The notes beneath the pieces are model-generated. The model was given only the letters and a program-made list of their open reading frames with translations, searched no databases and was not told the origin of the DNA. From Geothrix campi (GTDB lineage: Bacteria > Acidobacteriota > Holophagae > Holophagales > Holophagaceae): 64,000 bases of DNA. Each line of letters opens with the position of its first letter. The first letter of the stretch is position 1. Position numbers and translations under genes: made by a program. The stretch is from contig NZ_JANHMP010000003.1 of assembly GCF_024609265.1 (NCBI RefSeq), forward strand, positions 299,497-363,496, given 5' to 3'. Shown piece by piece: positions 38,214 to 48,800 of the stretch.

Positions 38214-38894
38214 ATGGCCCAACCCACCAAGAACCGCGAGATCCAGGTCCAGAAACCCGCGCAGAGTCTGGCCCACTTCCAGACCAAGCTGGGCAAGGGC
38301 GAGGAGGAGGATGGCGCGCTGTTGAAACCCATCCTCATCGGCGTTGCGGCGGTGGTGCTGATGGGAGTGGCCTATGGCGCCTGGAGCGCGTACCAGACGC
38401 AGGCCACGGAGAAGCATGAGGCTGCCCTTTCCGCTCTCCAGATGGAAGTCGAGGGTGATGGCGTGACGCCGGTTCCGCCCGCCGAGGTGGAGAAGCGCAT
38501 GCGTGAAAAGCTGGGCCGCCTGGAGACCCTGGCCGCCGAGGCGCCGTCCTCGCGGAAGGCCGCCACCGCAGGGCTGCTCGCCAGCTGGCGCCTGGCCCTG
38601 GACGGCAAGGATCAGGCCCCCGCAAAAGCCCAGGATGCCTGGGGACGGATCCGCCTGGCCCAGCGGGCCCTGGCCCTGGGACAGGCCCAGGCCGCCCGCG
38701 CCCAGCTGGACGAGCTGCGGGCCAAGGCCACGCCCGGCGAGCCCTGGGCCGAGGCCTTCTGGGCCAGCCAGATGGACGCCGACCGCCTCGCCGGAGACCG
38801 GACGCAGGCCCTGAAGGACCTGGCGGAGTACAAGGCGCGCTTCAAGGGGCGAGGCGACGCCAGCGCTTTCGAAGGACTGATCCAGAGCATCTGA
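38214..38894 (+). CDS. YfgM-like TPR protein with N-terminal membrane anchor
   Basis: The 226-residue protein has a cytoplasmic basic stretch of about 45 residues and one membrane helix (PILIGVAAVVLMGVAYGAW, about 44-62). A periplasmic alpha-helical domain with TPR_21-like repeats follows. The layout is that of YfgM, which links the Sec translocon and PpiD to periplasmic folding. This fits the PpiD-like and SurA-like genes in this window, although they are not adjacent. ATG at 38214; thymidine phosphorylase follows 25 bp downstream. Confidence 0.72.
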   Translation: MAQPTKNREIQVQKPAQSLAHFQTKLGKGEEEDGALLKPILIGVAAVVLMGVAYGAWSAYQTQATEKHEAALSALQMEVEGDGVTPVPPAEVEKRMREKLGRLETLAAEAPSSRKAATAGLLASWRLALDGKDQAPAKAQDAWGRIRLAQRALALGQAQAARAQLDELRAKATPGEPWAEAFWASQMDADRLAGDRTQALKDLAEYKARFKGRGDASAFEGLIQSI

Positions 38895-38919
38895 GCGCCT
38901 TCAGACAAGGAGTCATCCC

Positions 38920-40224
38920 ATGCGGATGTACGACCTGATCTATACCAAAAAGCTGGGCGGCGCCCTGTCGCCCGAGCAGATCGCCTTCTGGGTGGAGGGC
39001 GCCGCCAATGGCAGCATCCCCGACGAGCAAAGCGCCTCGCTGCTCATGGCCATCTGCTGGCGGGGCATGACCACGGAGGAGACGCTGGCCCTCACACTGG
39101 CCATGCGTGATTCCGGCAAGCGGATGGACCTCTCTGCCGTGCCCGGCATCAAGGTGGACAAGCACAGCACAGGTGGCGTGGGCGACAAGACGACCCTCAT
39201 CCTGGGGCCCATCGTGGCAGCCTGCGGCGTGCCTTGCCCCATGTTCAGCGGCCGCGGCCTGGGCCACACCGGCGGCACCGTCGACAAGTTCGCCGCCATC
39301 CCCGGGCTCAAGGTCGAACTCACGGATGCGGAGTTCATCCAGAGCCTCCAGGAGACCCGCTTCGCCAACTCGGCCCCCACCGGCAAGATCGCCCCTGCCG
39401 ACAAGAAGCTCTACGCATTGCGCGACACCACGGCCACGGTCGAAAGCATCCCCCTCATCACGGCGAGCATCATGTCCAAGAAGCTGGCCGGTGGCGCCGA
39501 TGCCCTGGTGCTGGACGTGAAGTGCGGCCCCACGGCCTTCATGAAGACCTTGGACGATGCCCGCACCCTGGCCCAGAGCATGGTGGACGTGGGCACGGCC
39601 CACGGCATGCAGATCCGCGCCCTCATCACCCGCATGGACGCCCCCCTGGGCTGGGCCATCGGCAACGCCCTGGAAGTCATGGAGTCCGTCGAGATCCTCC
39701 GCGGTGAGCACGGCGATTCCGAGCTGGCTCAGATGAGTTTCCGTCTGGCCGCCGAGATGCTGATCATGGGTGGCGCGGCGAAGACTCTGCCCGAGGCCCA
39801 GGCCAAGGTGCGAATGGCCATCCAGGACGGCTCAGCCCTCGAGACCCTGCGGCGGTTCGTGGGCTCGAATGGGGGCGATGCTAAGGCCCTGGACGACTTC
39901 AGCCTCCTGCCCCAGGCCGGCCGGACGATCGCTATCCCCGCCGATCGGGCCGGCTACGTGTCCGCCCTCGATGGCCGCGCCCTGGGCCTCCTCGCCATGG
40001 ACCTGGGCGCTGGACGCAAAGATCAACACGACGTGCTGGATCTGGGTGTGGGCATCCGGGTCCATGTGAAGGTCGGGCAGCGGATCGAGCCGGGTGACAT
40101 GGTGTTCACGGCCTACACCAAGGCCGGTCATCCAGTGAAGGCCGAGGCCTACCTGGCCACCCTGGGCCTCGCGAGCGATCGACCCGAGGCCGTGCCTTGG
40201 CTCCTCGACACCATCGGCTGCTGA
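38920..40224 (+). CDS. deoA: Thymidine phosphorylase (pyrimidine-nucleoside phosphorylase family)
   Basis: The 434-residue protein has the family signature SGRGLGHTGGTVDKFAAIPG (positions about 108-127) and the phosphate-binding KHSTGGVGDKTTL. Substrate-contact residues are in ANSAPTGKIAPADKKLYALRD (short form). It cleaves thymidine or uridine with phosphate. Pyrimidine-nucleoside phosphorylase (pdp) is the alternative. With cytidine deaminase at 11301 it supports pyrimidine salvage. RBS AAGGAG precedes the ATG. Confidence 0.93.
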   Translation: MRMYDLIYTKKLGGALSPEQIAFWVEGAANGSIPDEQSASLLMAICWRGMTTEETLALTLAMRDSGKRMDLSAVPGIKVDKHSTGGVGDKTTLILGPIVAACGVPCPMFSGRGLGHTGGTVDKFAAIPGLKVELTDAEFIQSLQETRFANSAPTGKIAPADKKLYALRDTTATVESIPLITASIMSKKLAGGADALVLDVKCGPTAFMKTLDDARTLAQSMVDVGTAHGMQIRALITRMDAPLGWAIGNALEVMESVEILRGEHGDSELAQMSFRLAAEMLIMGGAAKTLPEAQAKVRMAIQDGSALETLRRFVGSNGGDAKALDDFSLLPQAGRTIAIPADRAGYVSALDGRALGLLAMDLGAGRKDQHDVLDLGVGIRVHVKVGQRIEPGDMVFTAYTKAGHPVKAEAYLATLGLASDRPEAVPWLLDTIGC

Positions 40225-40691
40225 GAAAGCCGACTGGAGCCCTGAAAACCCAGCGATGCGCCCTGGTCATCGGGGGGCTCCTCTAGGCTCGCCTGGAAGT
40301 GGGTTCAAGGAGACCCCGATCACAGGACGTTCGCACTCTCCGATTCAGGGATTCCATAAGTTCCCGCCTCGGGCCCGTGAACCAGCCCCAGCGATCACCC
40401 CCGTTCCTATACTCACCCGGCCGACGAGGCATGACCTCATAAGTAGATACACGGTCTCAAGATCGCTGTAATGTGCGGTCTCCGGCAGATCGGTTCCCTA
40501 TTTTTTTGAAAAATTAACAAAAATTAACACCCCTCGCATTGCAATGCTCGCATTATCACCCTCGGATATTTCTCTCTGCTGTCCTCTGTCACACCCCCAG
40601 CCGGAGCAATTCTCCGAGCGAACCAAGGGGTCACAGATGCTTTTTCACCACGGAGCCGTCACCGTCCGGCTCTGGCTTTCTGGAGGATGCT
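40225..40691. promoter_or_regulatory. 467-bp gene-free leader region before the outer-membrane cluster
   Basis: No supported gene is present. Unlike the rest of the window this stretch contains an AT-rich patch (about 40498-40530) with a T7 run and two direct copies of AAATTAACA spaced 10 nt. This is the most promoter-like sequence before the barrel gene at 40692. I could not assign a confident -35/-10 pair or a known riboswitch. Confidence 0.4.
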
Positions 40692-41447
40692 ATGCATCTC
40701 TTGAACCACCGAATGGGCCGCCTCACGGCCCTTCTCATCCTCGGTTCCTCCTTTCTTCTGGCCCAGGAGAAGGGGATCGGGTTTGACCTCAAACTGAGAG
40801 CTGCCAGCGGCCTCAGCACCAATGACCACCTCAATGCCTCGGCCTTCGGGTTTGGCCTGAATGTTCGGTACGGATTCGAGTGGGGCACGCTCAATGGCGA
40901 GCTTGGCTATTTCTACAAGCCGGGCCGCCAGTACCGGGCCGCACTAGAAGCCCCCGCAGCGGGCATGCCTGCCGCAGTGGATTCCTGGCCTGATCCCATT
41001 GCCGGTGGCAGTGTGGACAGCCGGAAGAACTCCCTGACTCAGTTGAACGCCAGGTTCAGTTATGAAAGGGCCATCAGCAATGCCTGGTCCTGGCAGGCGG
41101 GCCTGCAGCTGGGCCAGTCCAAGTTCCGGCATGAGTACATCGGCGATGTGGCTGATCTCCGTTGGGCCACCTACGAGGACACCTACAACGGAACTCCGAC
41201 GAAGAGCGTGTTCACCGTGAATCCCTTCGCGGGGGTGACCTATCAGATCAACCAGGATTCGGCTTTCGAACTCAACCTGATTTCCATTTCCTACACCGCC
41301 ATCAACTTCCACCACGCTCCTGGCTCTGCGATCGTTTCCGGCGATCCCACCGTTCCCGGCTCACACCTTGTCTACGCCGGCGATCACCTGGAGGAGATCA
41401 AGCGCAATTCGCTGCACATCGAAATCGGATACACCTTCCGGTTCTGA
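40692..41447 (+). CDS. Predicted outer-membrane beta-barrel protein
   Basis: The 251-residue protein has a signal peptide ending about SSFLLAQ (cleavage before EKGIGF). The mature part has alternating amphipathic strands (FGLNVRYGFEWGTLNGELGYFYK, FAGVTYQINQDSAFELNLIS in part). It ends with the outer-membrane insertion signature, terminal Phe in IEIGYTFRF. RBS GGAGGA lies just upstream. It is followed 49 bp later by an Oar-like receptor gene. Probably a small porin-like or receptor-associated barrel; no named family recognised. Confidence 0.78.
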   Translation: MHLLNHRMGRLTALLILGSSFLLAQEKGIGFDLKLRAASGLSTNDHLNASAFGFGLNVRYGFEWGTLNGELGYFYKPGRQYRAALEAPAAGMPAAVDSWPDPIAGGSVDSRKNSLTQLNARFSYERAISNAWSWQAGLQLGQSKFRHEYIGDVADLRWATYEDTYNGTPTKSVFTVNPFAGVTYQINQDSAFELNLISISYTAINFHHAPGSAIVSGDPTVPGSHLVYAGDHLEEIKRNSLHIEIGYTFRF

Positions 41448-41496
41448 GGTGGCATTCGTTCCGGCATCGACCAAATCCTTAAGGAGATAAAACACC

Positions 41497-44400
41497 ATGT
41501 TTCGAACGAAATCAATTCTCGGCGGGTCTGCGGTTGCATTCGCCCTGGTCTCTGGAAGCGCCCTGTTCGCACAGGTCACCAGTGGCTCCATGTCAGGTCA
41601 GGTCAAGGACGAAAAAGGCCTGGCCATTGCCGGCGCCACGGTGACCATTGAGTCTCCCGCGCTCTTCAACCCCCGCGTCGTCAAGACCAATGACCGCGGC
41701 GAGTGGCGCGCCCCCCTGCTGCCCCCGGGCAACTACAGGGTTACTGCCGTCAAGGATGGCTACCTGACCGCGGGAGCCAAGGACATCCGCCTGGGCGTGG
41801 GTGCTGCAGTATCCCAGGAGTTGACCCTGAAGCCTCTGGCGGCCGCTTCGGCCACCGTCGAGGTTCTCGCTTCGGCGGTCACCGTCGACAAGAGCGACAC
41901 CAAGGCCGCCACCAACTTCTCGTCCGAAGACCTCGTCGCCCTCCCCGGCGTCGACCGCAGCTTCTACGGCGCTGCGGATCTGGCCCCTGGTCTCTCCACC
42001 GGCCGGGGCGGCTCCTTCAGTGTCCGTGGCGGCGCCACGCAGAACACCAACTACCGCGTCAACGGTGTCGACGTGAAGGATGACTACCAGGGCGACCTGA
42101 CGGGCACCTTCGTGATCGAGGACAACATCGAAGACGTCCAGGTCATCCTGTCCCCCCTGAACGCCCGCAACGGCCGAGCCCTGGGTGGTTCGGTGAACGT
42201 GGTCACCAAGACCGGCGGCAACGACTTTCAGGGCAGCATCCGGGCCAGCCTCTCGCGGGCTTCCTGGAACGCCCACAATCCCTCCTACACTTACCAGGAC
42301 GACGAGACCAACGACAACCTGAACCGCCAGTACCAGGTCACGCTATCCGGCCCGATTATGAAGGACCGGATCTGGTTCAGCTTCGGCACCATCCTCACGC
42401 CGAAGACATCCGATCCCTTCAGGCTGGGCACGGTCTACACCCCCCTCGCCACCCGGGGCGTCACCACCGGTATCGCCGCCGTGGACGCCATTGGCGCCCC
42501 TCTCTCGGCCTCGATTCCGGCCGGCTATGCCTTCACCAAATTTGAGCAGGGCGCACCCTACAATCGCCAGACCACATCCAACTACTACGAAGGCAAGATC
42601 ACGGGCGCCATCACGATGGATCACACCTTGGAGCTCAGTTTCTCCAAGTCCAACCTGTCCCTGAGCCCTCGCAACCCGTTCGGGGATGGTGGCAACACCG
42701 TCATCCGCCTGAACGCCCTGGGCAAGCAGACGGAGGACAAGAAGGTCTTTGGCGTTGGCTACAAGGGCATTCTCGCCAGCAACCTCTTCATCGAGGCCCA
42801 CTACAACCGGCTGGATTCCGAGGCCGTGTTCCCCGTGGGTGATCCCGCCTACGGCACCGGCGAAGGCATGCTGATCTATGCCGGCCGGGTCGGGGGGGCC
42901 GCTGGATCCCGCCAGGGCTTCGGCTATCCCTTCGGGTTCGGCATCACGCCCACCCCTGACGCCCGCAACAATCGCAGCGGCAATGTGAACGTGAAGTGGT
43001 TCAAGGACCTCATGGGCAGCCATGAGATCGACTTCGGCTACGACTACTACGAAGCCGTGCGCGGCACGTCCGTCTCTTCCGGCCTGAAGAACGAGTTCTT
43101 CCGTGCGGGTGGCGGGGCCTTCTTCAACCCCACCAACGGGAGCTACCTCTTCGAAGTCATGAACAACACCGGTGCGACCGGCGTGAACCACTTTGACACG
43201 GGCACTCCGGGCCAGTTCTATCTGCGCGGCGCCGCCCCCAGTGTGATCGCATATGGCGGCGTCGACGGCACCACGCGCAACCGGACCGACTCCCTCTACA
43301 TCAATGACCAGTGGACCATCAACCAGCACTGGAACTTCATGGCGGGCCTGCGCTTTGACAGGATCGGCGTCAAGGACACCGACGGTACGACGCTCGGCAA
43401 GGCCAGTGACATCACGCCCCGCTTTCAGCTGCGCTATGACCTGAACGGGGATAGCAAGCACCTCTTCACGGCTACCGCAGCTCGCTTCGGCGGCGACTTC
43501 ACCACCGGCTTCACCGATGCCTTCATCAAGAAGGCCACCGCTTCTGGTGTGAACCGTGGCTGGAGCGCGCAAGCGGTGGACCCGGGCCCCGGCGTGGTCG
43601 GCGCGGTGGGCGCTGCGGGCGCCGATGTCAGCTTCGTGGACTACGCCACCCTGACCAACATCGCCAACTACGGCAACGTGCTGGCCTACTTCGACAACAG
43701 CAAGAGCTATGTGGTCGACGGAAATCTGCGGGCCCCCTACATGGATGAGTACACCCTGGGCTACAAGCGGAGCTATGACAACGGCTCCCACATCAGCCTC
43801 ACTTGGGTCCATCGCGAGTGGAAGAAGGACTGGGCCTTCTCCCAGGATTACGCCGCCGACCAGATGGTGATCCTGCATGATCCCACGGGCTCGAATCTTC
43901 CCGACCAGCAGGCTCAGATCACCCATGTCTTCAATTCGAACGCCCTCACCCGGGAATACAACGGCCTTGAGATGGAGTGGCTCGGCAAGATCAGCCCCAC
44001 CTGGAGCTGGGGCGGCAACTACACCTACAGCCGCCTGGTGGGTAATAACAACGGCGGCGACTCGAATTCGGGTCAGTCCTTCCGTGATAACGCCCCTGCG
44101 GGCTATTACTTCAATCGCGAGCAGCTGACCCAGGTGAACGGCCGCACGGACGCCGACTTCGCCGCCACGGGCCCACTCCTGCAGGACCAGACCCACCGCG
44201 CCCGCCTCTTCCTGACCGCCGAACTCCCCCTCGGCAAGGGCAAGATCTCCTACTCGGCCCTGCTCCGCTACGATTCCGGAAACAACTACAGCGCCGCGGA
44301 AGCCGCCCCGCTCGCGTTCGCCGCCAACCTTCCCGCCCCTGCTCCACGCGCACCTTCTTCCTACACCCAGTACTATGGCGGCCGCGGGCAGTACAGTTAC

Positions 44401-44667
44401 AACGACACTTACCAGGTCGATTTCAAGGTTGCCTTCAAGGTGCCTCTGGCCCTGTGGCGTGTGCAGCTGATCGGCGATCTGCAGATCAACAACGTCTTCA
44501 ACACCCAGATGGTGGCGACCTACGATACGGCCTTCCCGGGTTATTTCGGACAGAGTGTGCTTTACGTCAACGATGCGCCTACCTTCGGGACCACCCGACC
44601 CGGTTCCGGAATCAATTACTTTGTGAACGCTCGGTCCTTGGCTTTCAGCCTCGGCCTGCAGTTCTAG
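41497..44667 (+). CDS. Oar-like TonB-dependent receptor 1
   Basis: The 1056-residue outer-membrane protein has a signal peptide to ALFAQ (26). A carboxypeptidase-regulatory-like beta sandwich follows (about 30-110, GSMSGQVKDEKGLAIAGATV). The plug domain is at about 135-245 with FSVRGGATQNTNYRVNGVDV, and a large barrel ends in C-terminal Phe (SLAFSLGLQF). The N-terminal domain plus long barrel is the Oar (Myxococcus OmpA-related) group, which is expanded in Acidobacteria. Substrate unknown. It is flanked by one small barrel gene on each side in the same direction (gaps 49 and 18 bp), suggesting a three-gene unit ended by the 45276 terminator. Confidence 0.92.
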   Translation: MFRTKSILGGSAVAFALVSGSALFAQVTSGSMSGQVKDEKGLAIAGATVTIESPALFNPRVVKTNDRGEWRAPLLPPGNYRVTAVKDGYLTAGAKDIRLGVGAAVSQELTLKPLAAASATVEVLASAVTVDKSDTKAATNFSSEDLVALPGVDRSFYGAADLAPGLSTGRGGSFSVRGGATQNTNYRVNGVDVKDDYQGDLTGTFVIEDNIEDVQVILSPLNARNGRALGGSVNVVTKTGGNDFQGSIRASLSRASWNAHNPSYTYQDDETNDNLNRQYQVTLSGPIMKDRIWFSFGTILTPKTSDPFRLGTVYTPLATRGVTTGIAAVDAIGAPLSASIPAGYAFTKFEQGAPYNRQTTSNYYEGKITGAITMDHTLELSFSKSNLSLSPRNPFGDGGNTVIRLNALGKQTEDKKVFGVGYKGILASNLFIEAHYNRLDSEAVFPVGDPAYGTGEGMLIYAGRVGGAAGSRQGFGYPFGFGITPTPDARNNRSGNVNVKWFKDLMGSHEIDFGYDYYEAVRGTSVSSGLKNEFFRAGGGAFFNPTNGSYLFEVMNNTGATGVNHFDTGTPGQFYLRGAAPSVIAYGGVDGTTRNRTDSLYINDQWTINQHWNFMAGLRFDRIGVKDTDGTTLGKASDITPRFQLRYDLNGDSKHLFTATAARFGGDFTTGFTDAFIKKATASGVNRGWSAQAVDPGPGVVGAVGAAGADVSFVDYATLTNIANYGNVLAYFDNSKSYVVDGNLRAPYMDEYTLGYKRSYDNGSHISLTWVHREWKKDWAFSQDYAADQMVILHDPTGSNLPDQQAQITHVFNSNALTREYNGLEMEWLGKISPTWSWGGNYTYSRLVGNNNGGDSNSGQSFRDNAPAGYYFNREQLTQVNGRTDADFAATGPLLQDQTHRARLFLTAELPLGKGKISYSALLRYDSGNNYSAAEAAPLAFAANLPAPAPRAPSSYTQYYGGRGQYSYNDTYQVDFKVAFKVPLALWRVQLIGDLQINNVFNTQMVATYDTAFPGYFGQSVLYVNDAPTFGTTRPGSGINYFVNARSLAFSLGLQF

Positions 44668-44685
44668 TCTGAGTCAGGAGACCCA

Positions 44686-45255
44686 ATGATGATGCGATCC
44701 ACTCTTCGGTACCTGGCCCTTGGGGCCCTCCTCGCCGGCACGAGCCTCGCCGCCCAGGAAACACAGAAAACCTGGACTGCGGGCGCGAGCCTCACCTCCG
44801 CCCTGGATGGCCTCAAGGAGGTCACCCACAACACCACCGGGTTTGTGGTGGACTTCGGGTACAACGGCCACCTCGGCAACAGCACCGTGCCTTTCCGGGC
44901 CAGCCTGGGCTACCAGTATTTCCCGGGCAGCGATCATCTCGGTGTGAAGCAGAGCCTCACCAGCTTCCAGCTGGCAGGGGACATCTTCATCGCCTCCGCT
45001 TGGACGGACCTGCAGTTCATTACGGGTCTGTCGATCAACAAGTACAGGGTGAAGTCCGAGGTGGCTGGACTTGGAAGCTCTACCGATAACGTCAAGGGGC
45101 CCAAGTTTGGCGCCCGGCTGGGGCTCGAGTACCGCTTCACTCCCGCCTGGTCCGGTCAGTTGCTGGTCCAGATGACCGAATTGGGCACGGATGCCACCAA
45201 TACGACTGGCATCAATCCGTCCTGGATCCAGGCCGGGGCGAAGTTCCACTTCTAG
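44686..45255 (+). CDS. Predicted small outer-membrane beta-barrel protein
   Basis: The 189-residue protein has signal MMMRSTLRYLALGALLAGTS and cleavage near LAAQ. The strands resemble OmpW/OmpA-like 8-stranded barrels (VVDFGYNGHLGN, FRASLGYQYFPG, FGARLGLEYRFTP) and the protein ends with terminal Phe (WIQAGAKFHF). It lies 18 bp after receptor 1 and directly before a very long terminator, so it is probably the last gene of that transcript. Function unknown. Confidence 0.78.
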   Translation: MMMRSTLRYLALGALLAGTSLAAQETQKTWTAGASLTSALDGLKEVTHNTTGFVVDFGYNGHLGNSTVPFRASLGYQYFPGSDHLGVKQSLTSFQLAGDIFIASAWTDLQFITGLSINKYRVKSEVAGLGSSTDNVKGPKFGARLGLEYRFTPAWSGQLLVQMTELGTDATNTTGINPSWIQAGAKFHF

Positions 45256-45275
45256 GAACTCGCCACCAGCTGCCA

Positions 45276-45321
45276 CCAACACAAAGCCGGCCCCGCTCAC
45301 GCGGGGCCGGCTTTGTGTTGG
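45276..45321 (+). terminator. Very long perfect terminator hairpin
   Basis: A 21-bp perfect stem (45276-45296 / 45301-45321) with loop TCAC contains the GC block GCCGGCCCCGC. It lies 20 bp after the small barrel stop and ends the receptor-1 unit. The T-content is in the distal arm (CTTTGTGTT). Confidence 0.8.
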
Positions 45322-45845
45322 GCAGGCATGGGCCTTGTGCAGGAAGCGCCTGCCTCAGTCGCGCTCGCCACCTCCATGGCCGGGGCCCCGGGCCCCGACC
45401 ATGGGCCATCCGAAAGGAATTCAGCACCCTCTGAAGGATGCGTGTCGCAAGAAGGTGGTCTTACGGACGGCGCCTCGATTCAATGCCGCATCCCCAGAAT
45501 CGCCGTCGCACCCGGCAAAAAAGGGCCCCTCGATCCCTCCCGATGAGGTTTTCGCCTGACCCAGGTGCAGACCACTGCGTCCTCTATCCCAAATGTCCGC
45601 AAAAGAGGCGAATGGGGCTTCCGCCGCATACCTCGTGTTACAATGTTTGAATTCCAAAACCCGGATCGAAATTATTTGTAAAGATCGTGGAACCTGACCT
45701 ATTCTTGCGACACTCGTCCCCGATCTTTGGCAGTCCTCCCAGACTTCAGAACCACCGCCGCCACAGATACTGTGGCGGGTTTGCTTCTCCCCCCTTTCGC
45801 ACCTGCACCATGCGGCATTGCCGCCTTCCCCCCAAAGGAGTTTCT
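45322..45845. promoter_or_regulatory. Gene-free leader of receptor 2
   Basis: These 524 bp hold no convincing gene. The second half is AT-richer. It contains an 8-bp inverted repeat AAAGATCG (45680-45687) / CGATCTTT (45721-45728). A tight hairpin CCGCCACAG-ATA-CTGTGGCGG sits at 45758-45778, about 70 bp before the start codon. These may be leader RNA structures or protein sites; no known riboswitch recognised. Confidence 0.4.
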
Positions 45846-48800
45846 ATGAGTCGAATCTTTACCCGGCTGGGCTTCACCGCCGCGGCCATCGTCGCTGGAA
45901 GCGGCGTCATGGGTTATGCCCAGGATGCCACTACCGGTGCCGTCTCAGGAATCGTGACGGGGCCCAACGGCGCCCTGATCGCCGGTGCCCGCGTCATTCT
46001 TGATGGTGGCCGCGGTCAGGTCGTGCGCGTCACCGATGCCAACGGGTCCTTCAAGGCTTCCGCCCTGATCCCCGGTCAGTACACCGTCACTGTGACTGCG
46101 CCCGGCTTTGAAACCGCCGCGAAGCTCACCGCCAACGTCTCCATCAACACCCTGACCCCTGTCAGGCTCACCCTGTCCAAGGCGGCGGGCGCGGTCGTCG
46201 AAGTGCTGGCCACCACCCAGACCATCGACACCACCACCCAGACCTCCGGCACCACCTACAACTCCGAGACGATCTCCTCCCTGCCCCTGGGTCGCTCGTT
46301 CTCGTCCATCGTGAACCTTGCCCCTGGCGTTTCCAGCAGCGGCATCGATTCCAACAACCCCTCGGTCGGTGGCTCCTCCGGCCTGGAGAACCAGTACGTC
46401 ATCGACGGCGTGAACACCACCGGCGCTGGCTACGGCGCCAACGGCTCCTACTCGATCGTCTACGGCTCCCTCGGCACCGGCATCAACACTGACTTCATCA
46501 GTGAAGTGCAGATCAAGAGCTTCGGCATGGACGCCGAGTTCGGCGGTTCCACCGGTGGCATGGTCAACGCCGTCACCAAGACCGGCGACAACACGCTGCA
46601 TGCCCAGGTCTTCGCCTACTTCGACCTGAACTCGCTGCAGTCCAAGGACAAGGAACCCCCCCGCATCGATCCCTCGCTGCGCATCACCCCCTCGTTCGAC
46701 AGCAGCAACCGGTACGAACTGGGCTTCACCGTCGCCGGCCCCATCATCAAGGACAAGCTGTTCTACTTCGTCGGCTACAACCCCATCCGCAATTCCGTGA
46801 AGCGGACGCAGATCGACCCTGCCCAGCCTTTCTATGGTCGCCAGATCGAGCAGAAGACCGAGACCAACTCCTATTACGGAAAACTGAACTGGATGATCAC
46901 CTCCACTCAGTCCCTGGAGTTCAGCATCTTCGGTGATCCCGGCAAGCTGCCCTACGGCGCCAACCGCACCGCTGCCATCTACACCGCCCCCTACAGCTGG
47001 GAAGAAGTCGAATTCGGCGGCCGGAACTGGACCTTGAAGTACAACGGCGTCTTCTTCAATGACTTCCTGGTGGAAGCTCGCGTCTCTCAGGCCAACAACA
47101 AGTTCCGGCGCATCCTTGATCCCGCCGTCCAGCAGACCTACCGCGTGTCCGATGTGTACACTGGCGTACAGTACGCTCCTGGCCCGGGCTTCGTGGATGG
47201 CACAGACGACCGCAATCGCCAGTACGACCTGAAGCTGACCAAGACCTTCGGCGCCTTCGAGTTCAAGGCCGGCTACTTCAAGGAAGACATCGAACACAAG
47301 GGCGGCAATACCTACCAGGGCCCTGCCGGCTTCGTGGATCCCCACTCCGGTGCCACTGGCCAGCCCTACTCCAGCGGCGCCTTGGTCAGCCAGCGCTACT
47401 ATGTGCTCGATCCCTCGCTGAATTACACCGTCGGCACGGAAACGCGGACCCCTACCAACAACATTGCGCCCTACTGGCGCATCACCCGCGCCCGCACGAC
47501 GCCGCCCCTCATCCCCACCACCGCTCCCTGGGAAGGCTATTTCGTCCAGGCGAAGTACTCCTGGAACAACCGCTTGTTCGTGAAGGCCGGCTTCCGCTGG
47601 GAATCGGAAGACATGGCGGGTCTCCAGCAGACCTACAAGTTCAAGGCCAAGGACGCCATGGCACCCCGCCTGTCCATCACCTGGGATCCGAACGGCGATG
47701 GCAAGAACAAGATCTACGCCTTCTACGGCAAGTACTTCGAGAAGGTCCCTCTCGATCTCGCGGTCCGCTCGCTCAGCACCGAAGTCGGCGTCAGCCGTTC
47801 CGACTTCTACAACATCAACAGCGCCTACAACTCCCTCACCAACCCGATCCAGAATGGCACCGCCATTCTGGATGTCCGCCCGGCCACCGGCTATGGCGTG
47901 GTGAACACGACCCCCACCTCGACCCACTTCATCGGCAGCCAGGGCTTCCTGACTCCGGTACTCCCCGGCACCAAGCTGCCCTACACCAATGAGTACGTCC
48001 TCGGCTGGGACATGCAGCCCTCCGAAGGCCTCACCATCAGCAACCGGGTCATCTACCGCTCGCTGGGCCGCGCCCTGGAAGACATGGGCATCGATGGTGG
48101 CAACTACCTGCCTTACTACATCGCGAACCCCGGTGAAAACTCCGGGCAGATCCAGCAGGCGGCTCTCGATCTCGAGAGGACTGTCTACGGCGTGGCCAAT
48201 CCCAACTTGATGGGCAGCGGCACCACCGCCACCTGGCCGAAGCCCAAGCGCGACTACTGGGCCTTCGAAATCGAGGTGTCGAAGACCACCAAGCATGTCA
48301 ACGGCTTCTTCAACCTGCGCCTTTCGAAGCTGGAAGGCAACTACGAGGGCCTGTTCCGCAACGACAACGGCCAGAGCGATCCGAACATCACCTCGCTCTA
48401 CGACTTCTCGCTGGAATACCTGAAGAACTATGAGAACCCGAATGCCGGCAATTTCCCGAGCTATACGAATGACGGCAACCCAGGCGCTCCCATTTACCAT
48501 CCCCGGGGCCTCACCGGTGAGGAGGCCTTTGCTTCTGGCCCCCTCCCCAACGACCGCACCGTGGTGGCCAATGCCGGCCTGACCTACAGCTGGGATTCCG
48601 GCTTCTCCCTCACGACCCTGGTCAAGTTCCAGACCGGGACGCCCCTGAACAAGTTCTACGGCCTGATCGACTACGACAACACCGGTGAGCTCGCCGCCGG
48701 TGGCCGCGGATCCCAGGGACGCACCCCCAACACCCTGAACTTCGACCTGAGCGGCCAGTACGTCTGGAAGCTTGCCAACAAGCACCAGGTGTCCTTCCGT

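Noticed and set aside
40225-40691. Riboswitch (B12, c-di-GMP or similar) before the outer-membrane cluster
   Set aside because: None of the conserved boxes of these classes could be found by eye.
45421-45657. A 78-codon minus-strand frame in the receptor-2 leader
   Set aside because: No signal, motif or ribosome-binding site that I could support, and it lies in a spacer with likely regulatory content.
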